DNA of 64,000 bases from Breoghania sp. (GCF_963674635.1 NZ_OY771475.1:1302001-1366000); one strand, 5' to 3'. Shown: positions 27,406 through 35,487, counted from the stretch's first letter. Program-made: numbers and translations. Notes: a model not told the origin generated them from the sequence alone.

Positions 27406-28758
27406 TCAGGTCTTTCCCTTCGCCTTTTCCTTTATTGCACGCAGTTTGGCGGCCCGGCCTTCCTTGTTGACCTGCTGACCGCGCGCAACAACCAGCGCAT
27501 CGTCCGGCACATCGCTGACCACAACGCTGCCCGCGGCCACGAGCGCCCTGTCCCCGATGCGAACAGGTGCGACCAAGGCGCTGTTGGAGCCAATGAAGGC
27601 GCCCGCCCCGATATCGGTGTGGAACTTGTTGTAGCCGTCGTAATTGCAGGTAATCGTGCCAGCACCGACATTCGCCTTCGCGCCGACACGCGCATCGCCG
27701 ATATAGCTGAGGTGATTGACCTTCGCGCCCGCCTCAACGGTTGCCTTCTTCACTTCCACGAAATTGCCGATGCGCGCGCCTTCGCCGATGCTTGCGCCGG
27801 GGCGCAGCCGCGCATAGGGGCCGATTTTGCCATTGGCGGCGACATTCGCGCCTTCCAGGTGGGAAAAGGCATGAATGATCGAACCTGTCGCCACGGTGAC
27901 ATTCGGCCCAAACACCACGTTGGGCTCAACCACCACATCGTTTTCCAGCTTCGTATCGAAGGAAAAGAACACCGTTTCCGGCGCCACCAGCGTCACACCG
28001 GCGAGCATCGCCTCACGACGCATCCGATTCTGGAAAATCGCCTCGCATTGGGAAAGTTGGACGCGGTTGTTGACACCAAGCACATCCTCTTGCGGACCAC
28101 GTTCAGCGACCACCTTGAGGCCGCGCTTGGCGGCGATCGCCACCGCGTCGGTGAGGTAGTATTCACCCTTGGCGTTTTCGTTGCCGATTTCATCGAGAAG
28201 TCCCGGCAGCAAGGAACCGCGGAAGGCGATGATACCGGAATTGCAGAAAGTCACCTTGCGTTGAGAGTCGCTTGCGTCATTTTCCTCGACGATTTCGACA
28301 AGCCGCCCGCCGTCCACGATAAGGCGGCCATAGCCGGTGGGATCTGCCGCCTCAAAGCCAAGCACGGCAAGATCGGCCCCGTCCGCAACGGCCTGACGAA
28401 CCTTTGCGATGGAATCCGCGGTGATCAGCGGCGTGTCGCCATAGAGGACGATCACATCGTCAACGTTTTCTTCCAGCGCGGGGCGCGCGGCCAGAACCGC
28501 GTGCGCGGTCCCGTTTCGATCGACCTGCGTGAAGCAGGCAGCCCCCGGCGCAGCCTTTATGACGAGGTCTTCCACCGATTTTGTATCAGGGCCGATCACC
28601 ACAGCGAGACGGTCGCAGCCTGCCGATTGCGCCGTCGCCATCACATGGCCCAGCATCGGCCGTCCGCCGATGGCGTGCATCACCTTCGGAAGCGCAGATT
28701 TCATGCGCGTACCGAGCCCGGCGGCAAGGATTACGGCAAGACAGGATCGGTCGTTCAT
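27406..28758 (-). CDS. glmU: Bifunctional N-acetylglucosamine-1-phosphate uridyltransferase/glucosamine-1-phosphate acetyltransferase
   Basis: Performs the last two steps to UDP-GlcNAc, the precursor of peptidoglycan and lipid A. 450 residues. The N-terminal pyrophosphorylase domain has VILAAGLGTRMKSALPKVMH with the UTP-binding loop; the C-terminal left-handed beta-helix has hexapeptide repeats from about residue 250 (PNVVFGPNVTVATGS, GARIGNFVEVKKA) and the acetyltransferase site around HLSYIGDARVGAKANVGAGTI. GAGG lies 5 nt ahead of the ATG at 28758; the reading frame extends 9 codons further without support. It precedes glmS on the same strand with 224 bp between them, so each may have its own promoter. 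Confidence 0.97.
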   Translation of the reverse strand: MNDRSCLAVILAAGLGTRMKSALPKVMHAIGGRPMLGHVMATAQSAGCDRLAVVIGPDTKSVEDLVIKAAPGAACFTQVDRNGTAHAVLAARPALEENVDDVIVLYGDTPLITADSIAKVRQAVADGADLAVLGFEAADPTGYGRLIVDGGRLVEIVEENDASDSQRKVTFCNSGIIAFRGSLLPGLLDEIGNENAKGEYYLTDAVAIAAKRGLKVVAERGPQEDVLGVNNRVQLSQCEAIFQNRMRREAMLAGVTLVAPETVFFSFDTKLENDVVVEPNVVFGPNVTVATGSIIHAFSHLEGANVAANGKIGPYARLRPGASIGEGARIGNFVEVKKATVEAGAKVNHLSYIGDARVGAKANVGAGTITCNYDGYNKFHTDIGAGAFIGSNSALVAPVRIGDRALVAAGSVVVSDVPDDALVVARGQQVNKEGRAAKLRAIKEKAKGKT

Positions 28759-28862
28759 CGTCCCCTCAATGGTCTGCGGCCCCACTCGCGCGGCCTACTC
28801 GGACCACGTAGCAGATTGCACATGCTAGGGAAATAGCGCAGCAACGGCCCACCGCGCACGTA

Positions 28863-28910
28863 CTAACAGGGTCTTCACGTCTTGTTAGGGTTAATGAAAC
28901 CTTTTTAGAT
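28863..28910 (+). promoter_or_regulatory. Candidate promoter with overlapping inverted repeat, upstream of the SPOR protein gene
   Basis: TTGTTA (28882-28887), a 17-bp spacer and TTAGAT (28905-28910) fit a housekeeping sigma promoter, 33 nt ahead of the GTG start at 28943. An inverted repeat CTAACA (28863-28868) / TGTTAG (28883-28888) covers the -35 element and could be an operator. Prediction by eye only. Confidence 0.45.
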
Positions 28911-28942
28911 GGAAACTCATACGTGCCGTAGATTCGGCCTAT

Positions 28943-29824
28943 GTGAACGGAACTGATTTTGTGCTGAAGAAACCGCCCATTCTGGATGAGCTCATGAAGG
29001 GGGGCGCCCGTCTGCGTACGGGCGTTGCGCTATTGGGCTGGGGTTTTTCTGCAAGCATGGCCCTTCTGGTCGCCATCAGCGCCTATCAGAACAAGGCGCC
29101 CGATCCGTTCAGCCAGCCCTATGCGGCCATGGTCCTGCCGGACGTGGGCGAGGTCACCTCCACGGCCTCGATCGGAAAACGCGCGCGCCCGACCGAATTC
29201 GGCGTCTTTTCCAATCCGACCCCCGTTCAAGGCGGACGGCCAGGTCGTTTCGAGGCCGAGATTGAAACGCTGCGCCACGAAATCGTGGCCCTGCGGCGCT
29301 CAGCCGACGCCCTGCGGCGCCAGAACGATTTCATGTCCGACCGGATCGCCTCCTTGGAAAGCGGGAACGGCGTCGCCTCCGCGCGCCCCTCCAGCGCCAT
29401 GCGCGCACAGCCGCTGCGCTATGCAAGGGCGCATTCCGGCACGGGCACCACCCATATCGCGACCGCCTCTCCCGCCATCGATACGATCACGACCGGAAGT
29501 ATCAGACGCCCCGAGCCCTTGACCTCTGCAGGTCGGCCGACCACCGCCCCCAGGTCACAATTCGGAATCGATCTCGGGGCTTACGGCTCGCTCGCGGAAG
29601 TTGCGAATGCGTGGCGCGCGATGCGGGTGACGGAATCCTCGGTGATCGGCCCACTGTCACCTCTCGCCTCGATCATCGAGAGAGGCGACAAGATGGTGGC
29701 TCACCTCGTTGCAGGGCCTTTTGACAATGCGGCCGATGCGGCAGCGGCCTGCGCAAGGCTTGAAAAACGCCTGATCGCCTGCCAGCCGACGCTGTTTACA
29801 GGCCAGCAATTGCCGCCCCGCTGA
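28943..29824 (+). CDS. Single-pass membrane protein with coiled coil and C-terminal SPOR-like domain
   Basis: A 293-residue protein starting at GTG. It has a short cytoplasmic N-terminus, one transmembrane helix (about 28-47, VALLGWGFSASMALLVAISAY), then a periplasmic part with a coiled-coil stretch (about 93-135, EAEIETLRHEIVALRRSADAL), a Ser/Thr/Pro-rich linker and a C-terminal SPOR-like fold (about 205-285: FGIDLGAYGSLAEVANAWRAM, then MVAHLVAGPFDNAADAAAACARL). SPOR domains bind denuded peptidoglycan glycans, often at the septum, so a role in cell-wall or division-site targeting is plausible but inferred. There is no enzymatic domain. It lies between glmU (divergent) and ccdA (convergent). 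Confidence 0.75.
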   Translation: MNGTDFVLKKPPILDELMKGGARLRTGVALLGWGFSASMALLVAISAYQNKAPDPFSQPYAAMVLPDVGEVTSTASIGKRARPTEFGVFSNPTPVQGGRPGRFEAEIETLRHEIVALRRSADALRRQNDFMSDRIASLESGNGVASARPSSAMRAQPLRYARAHSGTGTTHIATASPAIDTITTGSIRRPEPLTSAGRPTTAPRSQFGIDLGAYGSLAEVANAWRAMRVTESSVIGPLSPLASIIERGDKMVAHLVAGPFDNAADAAAACARLEKRLIACQPTLFTGQQLPPR

Positions 29825-29855
29825 GCGCCGTTCCACACAGCGTGAAGCGCCGCCA

Positions 29856-30602
29856 CTAGCCGACGCTTTGAAGCACCGGGAACGTTTCCAGAAGCCAGAA
29901 CGAAAAGGTTGCCATCTGGCCGGTGAGGAAGGCGATACCGGTGATCACCAGAAACACCCCCATGACCTTCTCCACGGTGCCGAGGTGACGGCGAAAGCCC
30001 ACCATGAAGCGCATGAACGGCCCGGCAAAGGCGGCCGCGATCATGAAGGGCACCCCCATGCCGAGCGCGTAGGCCGACAGCAGCATCGCACCGCGCGAGA
30101 CCGTGTCTTCCGCCCCCGCCACGAAAAGGATGGCGGCCAGAATCGGGCCAACGCAGGGTGTCCACCCGAATGCAAAGGCCAACCCCATCACGTAAGCTCC
30201 GAGCGGCCCGGCAGGTTTTCTGTCCACCTGGACCCGCGCCTCCCGATAGAGCAGCGCAATCCGGAACACGCCAAGAAAGTGCAATCCCATGATGATGATC
30301 ATCACGCCGCCCACGTAGCCCAGAAAGCGGATATTGCTGGCCACGAACTGGCCGATGAAGGATGCACTGGCCCCGAGGAGCACAAAAATCGTCGAGAAAC
30401 CGAGCACAAAGGCGAAAGCGGTCAGCATGACCTTCTGGCCGTCTGCGGTGCGGGCGGCCGCGTCGCGCCCCTCTCCGGTCAGCTGATCAAGCGACACACC
30501 CGCCATATAGGCAAGATAGGGCGGAACGAGAGGAAGAACGCACGGCGACACAAAGGACAAGAGCCCCGCGAAAAATGCGCCAAGAATCGTTACGTCCTGC
30601 AT
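29856..30602 (-). CDS. ccdA: Cytochrome c biogenesis/thiol-disulfide transporter CcdA
   Basis: Inner-membrane protein that moves reducing power from cytoplasmic thioredoxin to periplasmic thiol proteins. 248 residues with six hydrophobic helices and the two redox cysteines in the conserved positions: SFVSPCVLPLVPPY in the first helix and FGWTPCVGPILAAI in the fourth. The ATG at 30602 is preceded by GGGGAG; the long upstream extension of the frame is non-coding. It is divergent from the BigR/SqrR-like repressor gene, with a palindrome between them. The same pairing of an ArsR repressor and a CcdA homologue is known in sox clusters (SoxR/SoxV), so it may serve sulfur or persulfide metabolism rather than cytochrome c maturation. 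Confidence 0.92.
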   Translation of the reverse strand: MQDVTILGAFFAGLLSFVSPCVLPLVPPYLAYMAGVSLDQLTGEGRDAAARTADGQKVMLTAFAFVLGFSTIFVLLGASASFIGQFVASNIRFLGYVGGVMIIIMGLHFLGVFRIALLYREARVQVDRKPAGPLGAYVMGLAFAFGWTPCVGPILAAILFVAGAEDTVSRGAMLLSAYALGMGVPFMIAAAFAGPFMRFMVGFRRHLGTVEKVMGVFLVITGIAFLTGQMATFSFWLLETFPVLQSVG

Positions 30603-30979
30603 GAAACTCCCCTGGGTAATCACCATTTTGCGGTCGCGGGAGGCGTATCCCTGCGGCTTCCACGCGCCCCTTTTAGCCGACCCAAGGCGCGGTCGCATCC
30701 TTCGATAAGCGGAAAACCGGATACGAACGTTCATATTTTTATGAACTTTGTCAGGGGGCGTGGCGCAACCGGTCGACAATCTGTGATATTCGTTCTGATT
30801 AACCCACGCAGCAAAAACCGCGGCGAGCAGGAGTAGAAACATCCGAATTATGTCACTTTTCCGGATATTTTCTGCCTAAAAGCCCCCTAGTAGGGTCGAT
30901 TTTCCTGAACATGCCGTCTAGATGGTGATACGCGGGCCGCAAACCGTGACTGCCCAAAGTGCGATGAGAGGAGATTACC
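30603..30979. other. 377-bp divergent intergenic region between ccdA and the ArsR gene
   Basis: No gene. It is visibly more AT-rich in its centre and contains the perfect palindrome at 30729-30746, and an imperfect ATCCG/CGGAT repeat near 30842-30866. It must hold the promoters of both flanking genes. Confidence 0.7.
30729..30746. promoter_or_regulatory. Perfect palindrome, candidate ArsR-family operator
   Basis: GTTCATA (30729-30735), four T, TATGAAC (30740-30746): 7-bp arms with a 4-nt AT centre, 127 bp ahead of ccdA and 234 bp ahead of the repressor gene. AT-rich dyads of this size are typical of ArsR/BigR-family operators. Assignment to the neighbouring repressor is inferred. Confidence 0.5.
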
Positions 30980-31312
30980 GTGGCCGTTACAGATGCGGAC
31001 GACACGACAATTTCGTTTGAAACCAGCGAAATGCAGGACAAGGCCGGTCAGGCCAGCGCCTATCTGAAGGCACTGGCGCACGAAAGCCGCCTGATGATCC
31101 TCTGCCTGCTTTGCGAGGGCGAGAAATCGGTCACGGAACTGGAGAGCCTGTTGTCGCTGCGCCAGCCGACCGTTTCCCAACAACTGGCAAGATTGCGGGC
31201 GGAGAACCTCGTTTCAACGCGGCGCGACGGAAAGACGGTCTATTACAGTCTCGGCGACAAGAACGTCCTCCGCATCCTCTCCACGCTCCATGACATGTTC
31301 TGCCGCACCTGA
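30980..31312 (+). CDS. ArsR-family transcriptional repressor, BigR/SqrR-like persulfide sensor
   Basis: A 110-residue winged-helix repressor. The recognition region is SVTELESLLSLRQPTVSQQLARLRAENLV, followed by the wing RRDGKTVYYSL. The two cysteines that sense persulfide in BigR/SqrR proteins are present at the expected positions: C42 in LMILC at helix alpha2 and C108 in DMFC at helix alpha5; an extra cysteine is at 45. In BigR and SqrR these form a tetrasulfide link with reactive sulfur and release DNA. GAGGAG precedes the GTG start at 30980. Divergent ccdA is the likely target along with its own promoter. No sqr, persulfide dioxygenase or TauE gene is adjacent, unlike classical big operons. 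Confidence 0.87.
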   Translation: MAVTDADDTTISFETSEMQDKAGQASAYLKALAHESRLMILCLLCEGEKSVTELESLLSLRQPTVSQQLARLRAENLVSTRRDGKTVYYSLGDKNVLRILSTLHDMFCRT

Positions 31313-31335
31313 TGGCGCGTCATCAACGCAGACAG

Positions 31336-31365
31336 CCGCAACGCGGGCAACCGCAACACGGGCAG
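31336..31365 (+). repeat. Two-copy 15-bp tandem repeat
   Basis: Two adjacent 15-bp units (31336-31350 and 31351-31365) differing at two positions, in the 172-bp spacer after the ArsR gene. No function is apparent. Confidence 0.4.
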
Positions 31366-31484
31366 CCGACCAGAGGAATGCGCTGACAGAGATGGATCGG
31401 TCCATCGCCCCGGACGATCCGGATCGCCGCGATACCAGAACCTCCTCTGTCCCAGCTTCTCCCACCGTCAGGTCCGAGCAGCTT

Positions 31485-32336
31485 TCAGGCAGCGCCGAGC
31501 ACCGTGAGGGTTTGCTCGCGTGTCGCCTCCATGCGCCCGAGTTCGGTGGCGATACGCCGTGAACGCGCAACGGTCTCGGCATTATCCGGCGTGATGTCCC
31601 CCTGCGGCGTCCACATCGAGTTCTCGAATCCCACGCGCACGTGACCGCCCATCGTCATGGCCGCGCCGGCCGCTGCTGTTTCTCCGCGCCCGAAGGCACA
31701 GATCATCCAGCTCAGATCCGGACCGGTCTCTGCCTTGTCGAGCATTTCCAGAAAGGGACGCAGCATGTTTGGGTCGCTTTCCTGATTGGCGCTGTAGCGG
31801 CCCAGAACAAAAAGAACGCCCAGACGATCGCCCGGGATCACACCGCGGCGGCACAGATCGTAGAAACTGGCCATATCGTCAATGCCATAAAGGATGTGCT
31901 GCACGGCGATCTCTTCGCGGCGGCACCACGCGTAAAAATCCCCAGCCTCGCGTTCCGCGGCTGCGTCAGGGACCAGCTCCTTGACCGCGATGGAGACGGC
32001 TTCCGGCTTCACCCCCTTCACCACAGCAATTTGCTCATGTGGGCCATAGCGCCCCACGGCTTCCGTGGTGATCTGACAGACAAAATCTGACGGCGTCTGT
32101 TTCTTCACGGCCGCTATCACGGCGTTGTAGGCATCGATATCGAGCAGATGACGCTGTGCACCGTCACGCACATGGAGATGGGCCGCCTGAGCTCCCGCTT
32201 CAGCGCAAGCTGCCACGACATGCGCGGTCTCTTCAACAGTTACGGGAATTGCAGGGTGGTCTGCCTTGGTGCGTCGCGCCCCATTCGGCGCAACCATGAT
32301 CGTGAGGGGCTCGGACACGGGGGCTTCTCGGTTCAT
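31485..32336 (-). CDS. BKACE family enzyme (DUF849, beta-keto acid cleavage)
   Basis: A 283-residue TIM-barrel protein of the beta-keto acid cleavage enzyme family, which condenses a beta-keto acid with acetyl-CoA to give acetoacetate and a CoA thioester; the founding member Kce acts in lysine fermentation. Evidence: the early IMVAPNGARRTK strand, the zinc-binding HLHVRDG with two histidines, TTEAVGRYG in the middle, and VRVGFENSMWTPQG where most members have a Glu-Asp/Asn. No acyl-CoA or transporter genes adjoin it, so the keto acid cannot be guessed. The frame opens at 32336, with a possible later start at ATG for SEPLTIMVAP being less likely as none is in frame before the barrel. Confidence 0.85.
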   Translation of the reverse strand: MNREAPVSEPLTIMVAPNGARRTKADHPAIPVTVEETAHVVAACAEAGAQAAHLHVRDGAQRHLLDIDAYNAVIAAVKKQTPSDFVCQITTEAVGRYGPHEQIAVVKGVKPEAVSIAVKELVPDAAAEREAGDFYAWCRREEIAVQHILYGIDDMASFYDLCRRGVIPGDRLGVLFVLGRYSANQESDPNMLRPFLEMLDKAETGPDLSWMICAFGRGETAAAGAAMTMGGHVRVGFENSMWTPQGDITPDNAETVARSRRIATELGRMEATREQTLTVLGAA

Positions 32337-32449
32337 TTGATTGGCCGAGCCGACATCTCACCGGCTCCGCCCGGCTCGAATGAGCCGGCAAGCCAACCTA
32401 TCCGCCAGCGCCCCCGACGCGCAACCCGCGCGGCGGGATGGCGATGGCC

Positions 32450-32752
32450 CTATTCTGCCGCCTCGCGACCGCCCTGGATGACCTCGAACAGATGGGCATT
32501 CAAACGATTGGGTTCAGGTTGGGCTGTGTGAAGTCCCTGTCGCCACTGATCAATGATAAGCCGCAGGGCAAGCGTATCCCGGCTGTGCGGCAGCTGACTA
32601 AGAAATCCCGTAAAGTAGCCATCAAGCGCATCGCGATCTATGGCGTTTTGAATAACAAGCCCATTCACCAGTGCCATTGTCGCCGCAATATGCGCCTTGA
32701 CGAATTCATAATGCACAAGTCCACCCTGGCTTTGACCGTCGGCCTCACTCAT
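32450..32752 (-). CDS. Hypothetical protein, about 100 residues
   Basis: A short, mostly helical protein with a reasonable amino acid composition (HYEFVKAHIAATMALVNGLV, then DALDGYFTGFLSQLP and ALRLIIDQWRQGL). No signal peptide, membrane segment or motif is recognised. The ATG at 32752 is used; a G-rich stretch lies upstream but spacing is long. It is upstream of the BKACE gene on the same strand with 113 bp between them. Function unknown; moderate confidence that it is a gene. Confidence 0.5.
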   Translation of the reverse strand: MSEADGQSQGGLVHYEFVKAHIAATMALVNGLVIQNAIDRDALDGYFTGFLSQLPHSRDTLALRLIIDQWRQGLHTAQPEPNRLNAHLFEVIQGGREAAE

Positions 32753-33326
32753 CAACACGCGCCCCCTTATTTTTCTTCCTCTGCGTCCGGATCCCTCGCA
32801 ATGCAGGACCAGCAACCGAACACAGACAGATTTTGTTTGTTGGATCCCTCATCCGGTCAAATTGCGACATACATTCTGACCAATTTCAACTCGTAGACTT
32901 GCCAAGATCGAGAGCTATGGAGCGACTGCGCGGAACACCCAATCCGAAAAATATCAATACGGAAAAAGACGTTAGCCTCTCTTCCCTTAGGTCAAACAGA
33001 CGTTCGCATTGCGAACTTATTCGACAATTCTTATCGTCTTTTCCCCGCACCGCGAATTACCACATCATTTACGCGCATTATTACATTCTATTAACTACAG
33101 GTTGTATCCCTTTTGAAACCGTAGCCGCGGCTCATTGCGCGCCCAATCCGCCCCCCTCCGAATGCGCCGGACAACCTTGAGCCTAAACAATCAAGAGAGG
33201 TGCAGGCTGTCTCCAAAGAGCGAATCCCGCCAACGTCTGATCCGTGAAGCGAACCGGCCAAGCCCCCGCCTGGATGGTTTGGATTTTACCCACTCGGACC
33301 GTTCGGCTATAGGGAACGGTAACCCT
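32753..33326. other. AT-rich intergenic region of about 570 bp
   Basis: Open frames here have unlikely amino acid composition and I see no gene. The DNA is clearly more AT-rich than the surroundings. It holds a 15-bp palindrome, GTTCGCA-T-TGCGAAC (33002-33016). It must contain the promoter of the sulfotransferase gene. Its composition suggests acquisition from elsewhere. Confidence 0.55.
33002..33016. promoter_or_regulatory. 15-bp perfect palindrome
   Basis: GTTCGCA, one T, TGCGAAC. It looks like an operator for a dimeric regulator. It is 310 bp ahead of the sulfotransferase start. Its ends, GTTC-N7-GAAC, are inverted and so do not match the directly repeated GTTC-N7-GTTC of the local SOS box. 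Confidence 0.35.
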
Positions 33327-34130
33327 ATGATCCAGGAGGCGATTTTGTTCAAAAAAACACTTAAAAAGAAGGACATGCACTCGACCCGGATCCGCAAGAT
33401 CTTTCAAAATCGAGTGCATTATGACGGCCCTGCCATCATAGACGCCCCCCTTCTTCTTCTGGCCTTCACCAATCGATCGGGATCAAATCTTCTCGCAGAT
33501 CGGCTTTGCTCGACCGGCCACTTTTCCGGGCTTCGCGAGCACCTCAACTACACGAATGTCGAGCGTGAAAAGACACAGTTCGGCAGCCAGACATTTCCCG
33601 ATCACATCGCAAAGCTGCATGAGGCGCTGGCCATCGACGGCGCGACCCCTGGCTTCAAAGCCTCATGGGGACAACTCTCCATGCTGCTGCGCTGGAACAT
33701 CCCGTCGATGTTCAAGACCATTCGCGTCGTGCATATCCGTCGGCACGATATTCTGGATCAAGCTGTTTCCTTTTCGATTGCCTACCAGACCCAGAAATGG
33801 AGCAGCAGGCAACGAGCGACAGGCACCGCGAAATACAACTACAAGAACATCGCCCAAATTCTGAATAACATCAATCTGGCGAACAGCTCGATTTCATCCA
33901 TATGCTCCATCTTCTCCCTTCAAAGAATATCGGTCTTCTATGAAGACCTGGTTGCGCAGCCAGAGAAGGAAGTGAAGCGTATTTCGGCCAGCCTCGGCGT
34001 CGAGCTGACCGACTGGACACCCGCTGCTCCAAAAATTGAGAAGCAGGCCGACGACCTCAACCGAGAATTTCGTGAGAGATTTGCGGCGGAGTATCGAGCA
34101 GCCTTTCTTGCGGTCGACAGGGCGCGCTGA
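33327..34130 (+). CDS. Stf0-type sulfotransferase-like protein
   Basis: About 267 residues. It resembles the Stf0/LpsS group that transfers sulfate from PAPS to sugars or glycolipids. The 5'-phosphosulfate loop is LLAFTNRSGSNLLADRL, a strand-loop-helix with RSGSN, and the 3'-phosphate site is IRVVHIRRHDILDQAVSFS, followed by the usual Gln and Trp (AYQTQKWSS). The C-terminus has the conserved FYEDLVAQPEKEVKRIS. The start is uncertain: ATG at 33327 or at 33375, neither with a good ribosome binding site; the frame opens at 33135. Codons are more AT-rich than in flanking genes, which together with the AT-rich leader suggests horizontal acquisition. Likely acts on surface polysaccharide or lipid. 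Confidence 0.75.
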   Translation: MIQEAILFKKTLKKKDMHSTRIRKIFQNRVHYDGPAIIDAPLLLLAFTNRSGSNLLADRLCSTGHFSGLREHLNYTNVEREKTQFGSQTFPDHIAKLHEALAIDGATPGFKASWGQLSMLLRWNIPSMFKTIRVVHIRRHDILDQAVSFSIAYQTQKWSSRQRATGTAKYNYKNIAQILNNINLANSSISSICSIFSLQRISVFYEDLVAQPEKEVKRISASLGVELTDWTPAAPKIEKQADDLNREFRERFAAEYRAAFLAVDRAR

Positions 34131-34380
34131 CAGAGCCAAGGCTTGCAACACCCTTCCCGCGCCCGCACGGCTGCCTGCGAGCCCGCTCCATCGAGACCAG
34201 GCGCGGCATACCATATTCAATCAGGCGTGGGAGCACAGGAAACGCGATCAGGCGCCTTAACACGCCACGTCTGCGGACCGAGTGCAGATCGCACCGCCAC
34301 GCCGCATCCTGCCCAATAACGGGGGGACCATTCGCGTTCTTCAATTTATTGGGAAATGGGGCCAAGTCGCGGGAGAGACT

Positions 34381-34456
34381 TGGTGAGCCCGCAGGGGTTC
34401 GAACCCTGGACCTACTGATTAAAAGTCAGTTGCTCTACCAGCTGAGCTACGGGCTC
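34381..34456 (-). tRNA. tRNA-Lys (anticodon UUU)
   Basis: Full 76-nt cloverleaf on the minus strand. The acceptor stem GAGCCCG pairs with CGGGCTC, followed by discriminator A and an encoded CCA. The D arm is GCTC...GAGC, the anticodon loop CTTTTAA has the anticodon at 34421-34423, and the T arm has GGTTCGAACCC. Reads AAA and AAG. Confidence 0.98.
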
Positions 34457-34611
34457 CAAGTGGCGGGAGATGTAATCTATTCGCGGGGTTAGCGCAACCG
34501 AGCAAGGCAACAAAATTGCGCGATTTCCAACAGCTTTGGCGCCACGAGAGAAGGCCCGCGCACACCCGCAGGCCGTTTTCCGTATCTTCCCGCATCAACA
34601 GGGTTCTCAGT

Positions 34612-35487
34612 CTATTTCGCCTGCTGGGCGATCATGGCCATGCCATGGAGGTCACCAGAGGAGATGATCACCTGGCAATCCTCTTGCCGGACGGCAATGC
34701 CCGACGAATGCGCGATACCGGCGAAGGCATGCGTGTCTCGGACATTGATCAGGGTCGCGATGAGGCGCGGACTGCTCAAAGCATCGAGCGGATAGATATC
34801 CCCATAGAGTGCCCTCACCCCCTCCGGGGTCATCACATGGAGGGTTCCGCGCGCCGTTTTGCATTCAAAGCCAAAGCTCGTGACCGTCAGGTCCCGAGCC
34901 CCGGCGAAGCCCTCTATGAACTTGTGAAGATCAGCTGGGCGCTCCGCCGCGAGAATGACGCCCGCCACCCCAACCGCGCTGTTGGAATGCTGCTGATAGA
35001 TCACTTTCCAGAAATTCTCCGGATACCGGTTATGGCAGGTGAAGAAGGCGGCATCGGGCATATCGGGATGGGTGGTGAAGGTGAGGTCGAAGGCGACCTT
35101 CAATTCTTCCCCATCGGGCTGGCGGGCAATACGCTCGAACGAAAAGGGGGCGTAGGTGATGAGCCCGGCATCTTGGAAGGAAGCGCGATCGGCGGCAGGG
35201 CTTTCGCTGTCGAGCACCAGCATCGACATTCCCTCGCCCGCTGCGAGAAAATCCCGATTATACGCACCGAAGGAAAAGGCATCCACATCGGCGGCTTCCA
35301 TCAGGCTTGGATCCACAACCTCCAGGATCTCCAGGAAAACGCCGTCCAACTGGACCAGGAAATTGCGTGTGCCCCAGGGATGGGTCGCGTAGGGGGTGAG
35401 TGTGAAGCCAAGGCGCGCATACGCTTCGCGGGCCGCCTCAAGATCCTGCACCGCGTGAACGATGTGATCCATGCCGCGTCTGCGCAT
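34612..35487 (-). CDS. VOC superfamily protein, glyoxalase-like (Glyoxalase_3)
   Basis: A 291-residue protein with tandem beta-alpha-beta-beta-beta modules of the vicinal oxygen chelate fold. It starts with MDHIVHAVQDLEAAREAYARLGFTLTPY, the typical first module, followed by HPWGTRNFLVQLDGVFLEILEV. A second module starts near residue 165 with VGVAGVILAAERPADLHKFIEGF. Members can be dioxygenases, isomerases or lyases; the metal ligand set is not complete enough to choose. GGGAGG lies 5 nt ahead of the ATG at 35487. The reading frame is open 105 bp further into the upstream gene's 3' end, which I reject. Cytoplasmic. Confidence 0.8.
   Translation of the reverse strand: MRRRGMDHIVHAVQDLEAAREAYARLGFTLTPYATHPWGTRNFLVQLDGVFLEILEVVDPSLMEAADVDAFSFGAYNRDFLAAGEGMSMLVLDSESPAADRASFQDAGLITYAPFSFERIARQPDGEELKVAFDLTFTTHPDMPDAAFFTCHNRYPENFWKVIYQQHSNSAVGVAGVILAAERPADLHKFIEGFAGARDLTVTSFGFECKTARGTLHVMTPEGVRALYGDIYPLDALSSPRLIATLINVRDTHAFAGIAHSSGIAVRQEDCQVIISSGDLHGMAMIAQQAK

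Noticed and set aside
33002..33016. Palindrome considered as a second SOS box
   Set aside because: The half-sites are inverted (GTTC-N7-GAAC), whereas the box before lexA has direct GTTC repeats.
32833..33180. 115-codon plus-strand open frame in the AT-rich spacer
   Set aside because: No ribosome binding site, unlike any protein, and unusual composition; treated as intergenic.
34131..34380. Attachment site or integrase remnant near tRNA-Lys
   Set aside because: I found no repeat of the tRNA 3' end and no integrase-like reading frame in the window.
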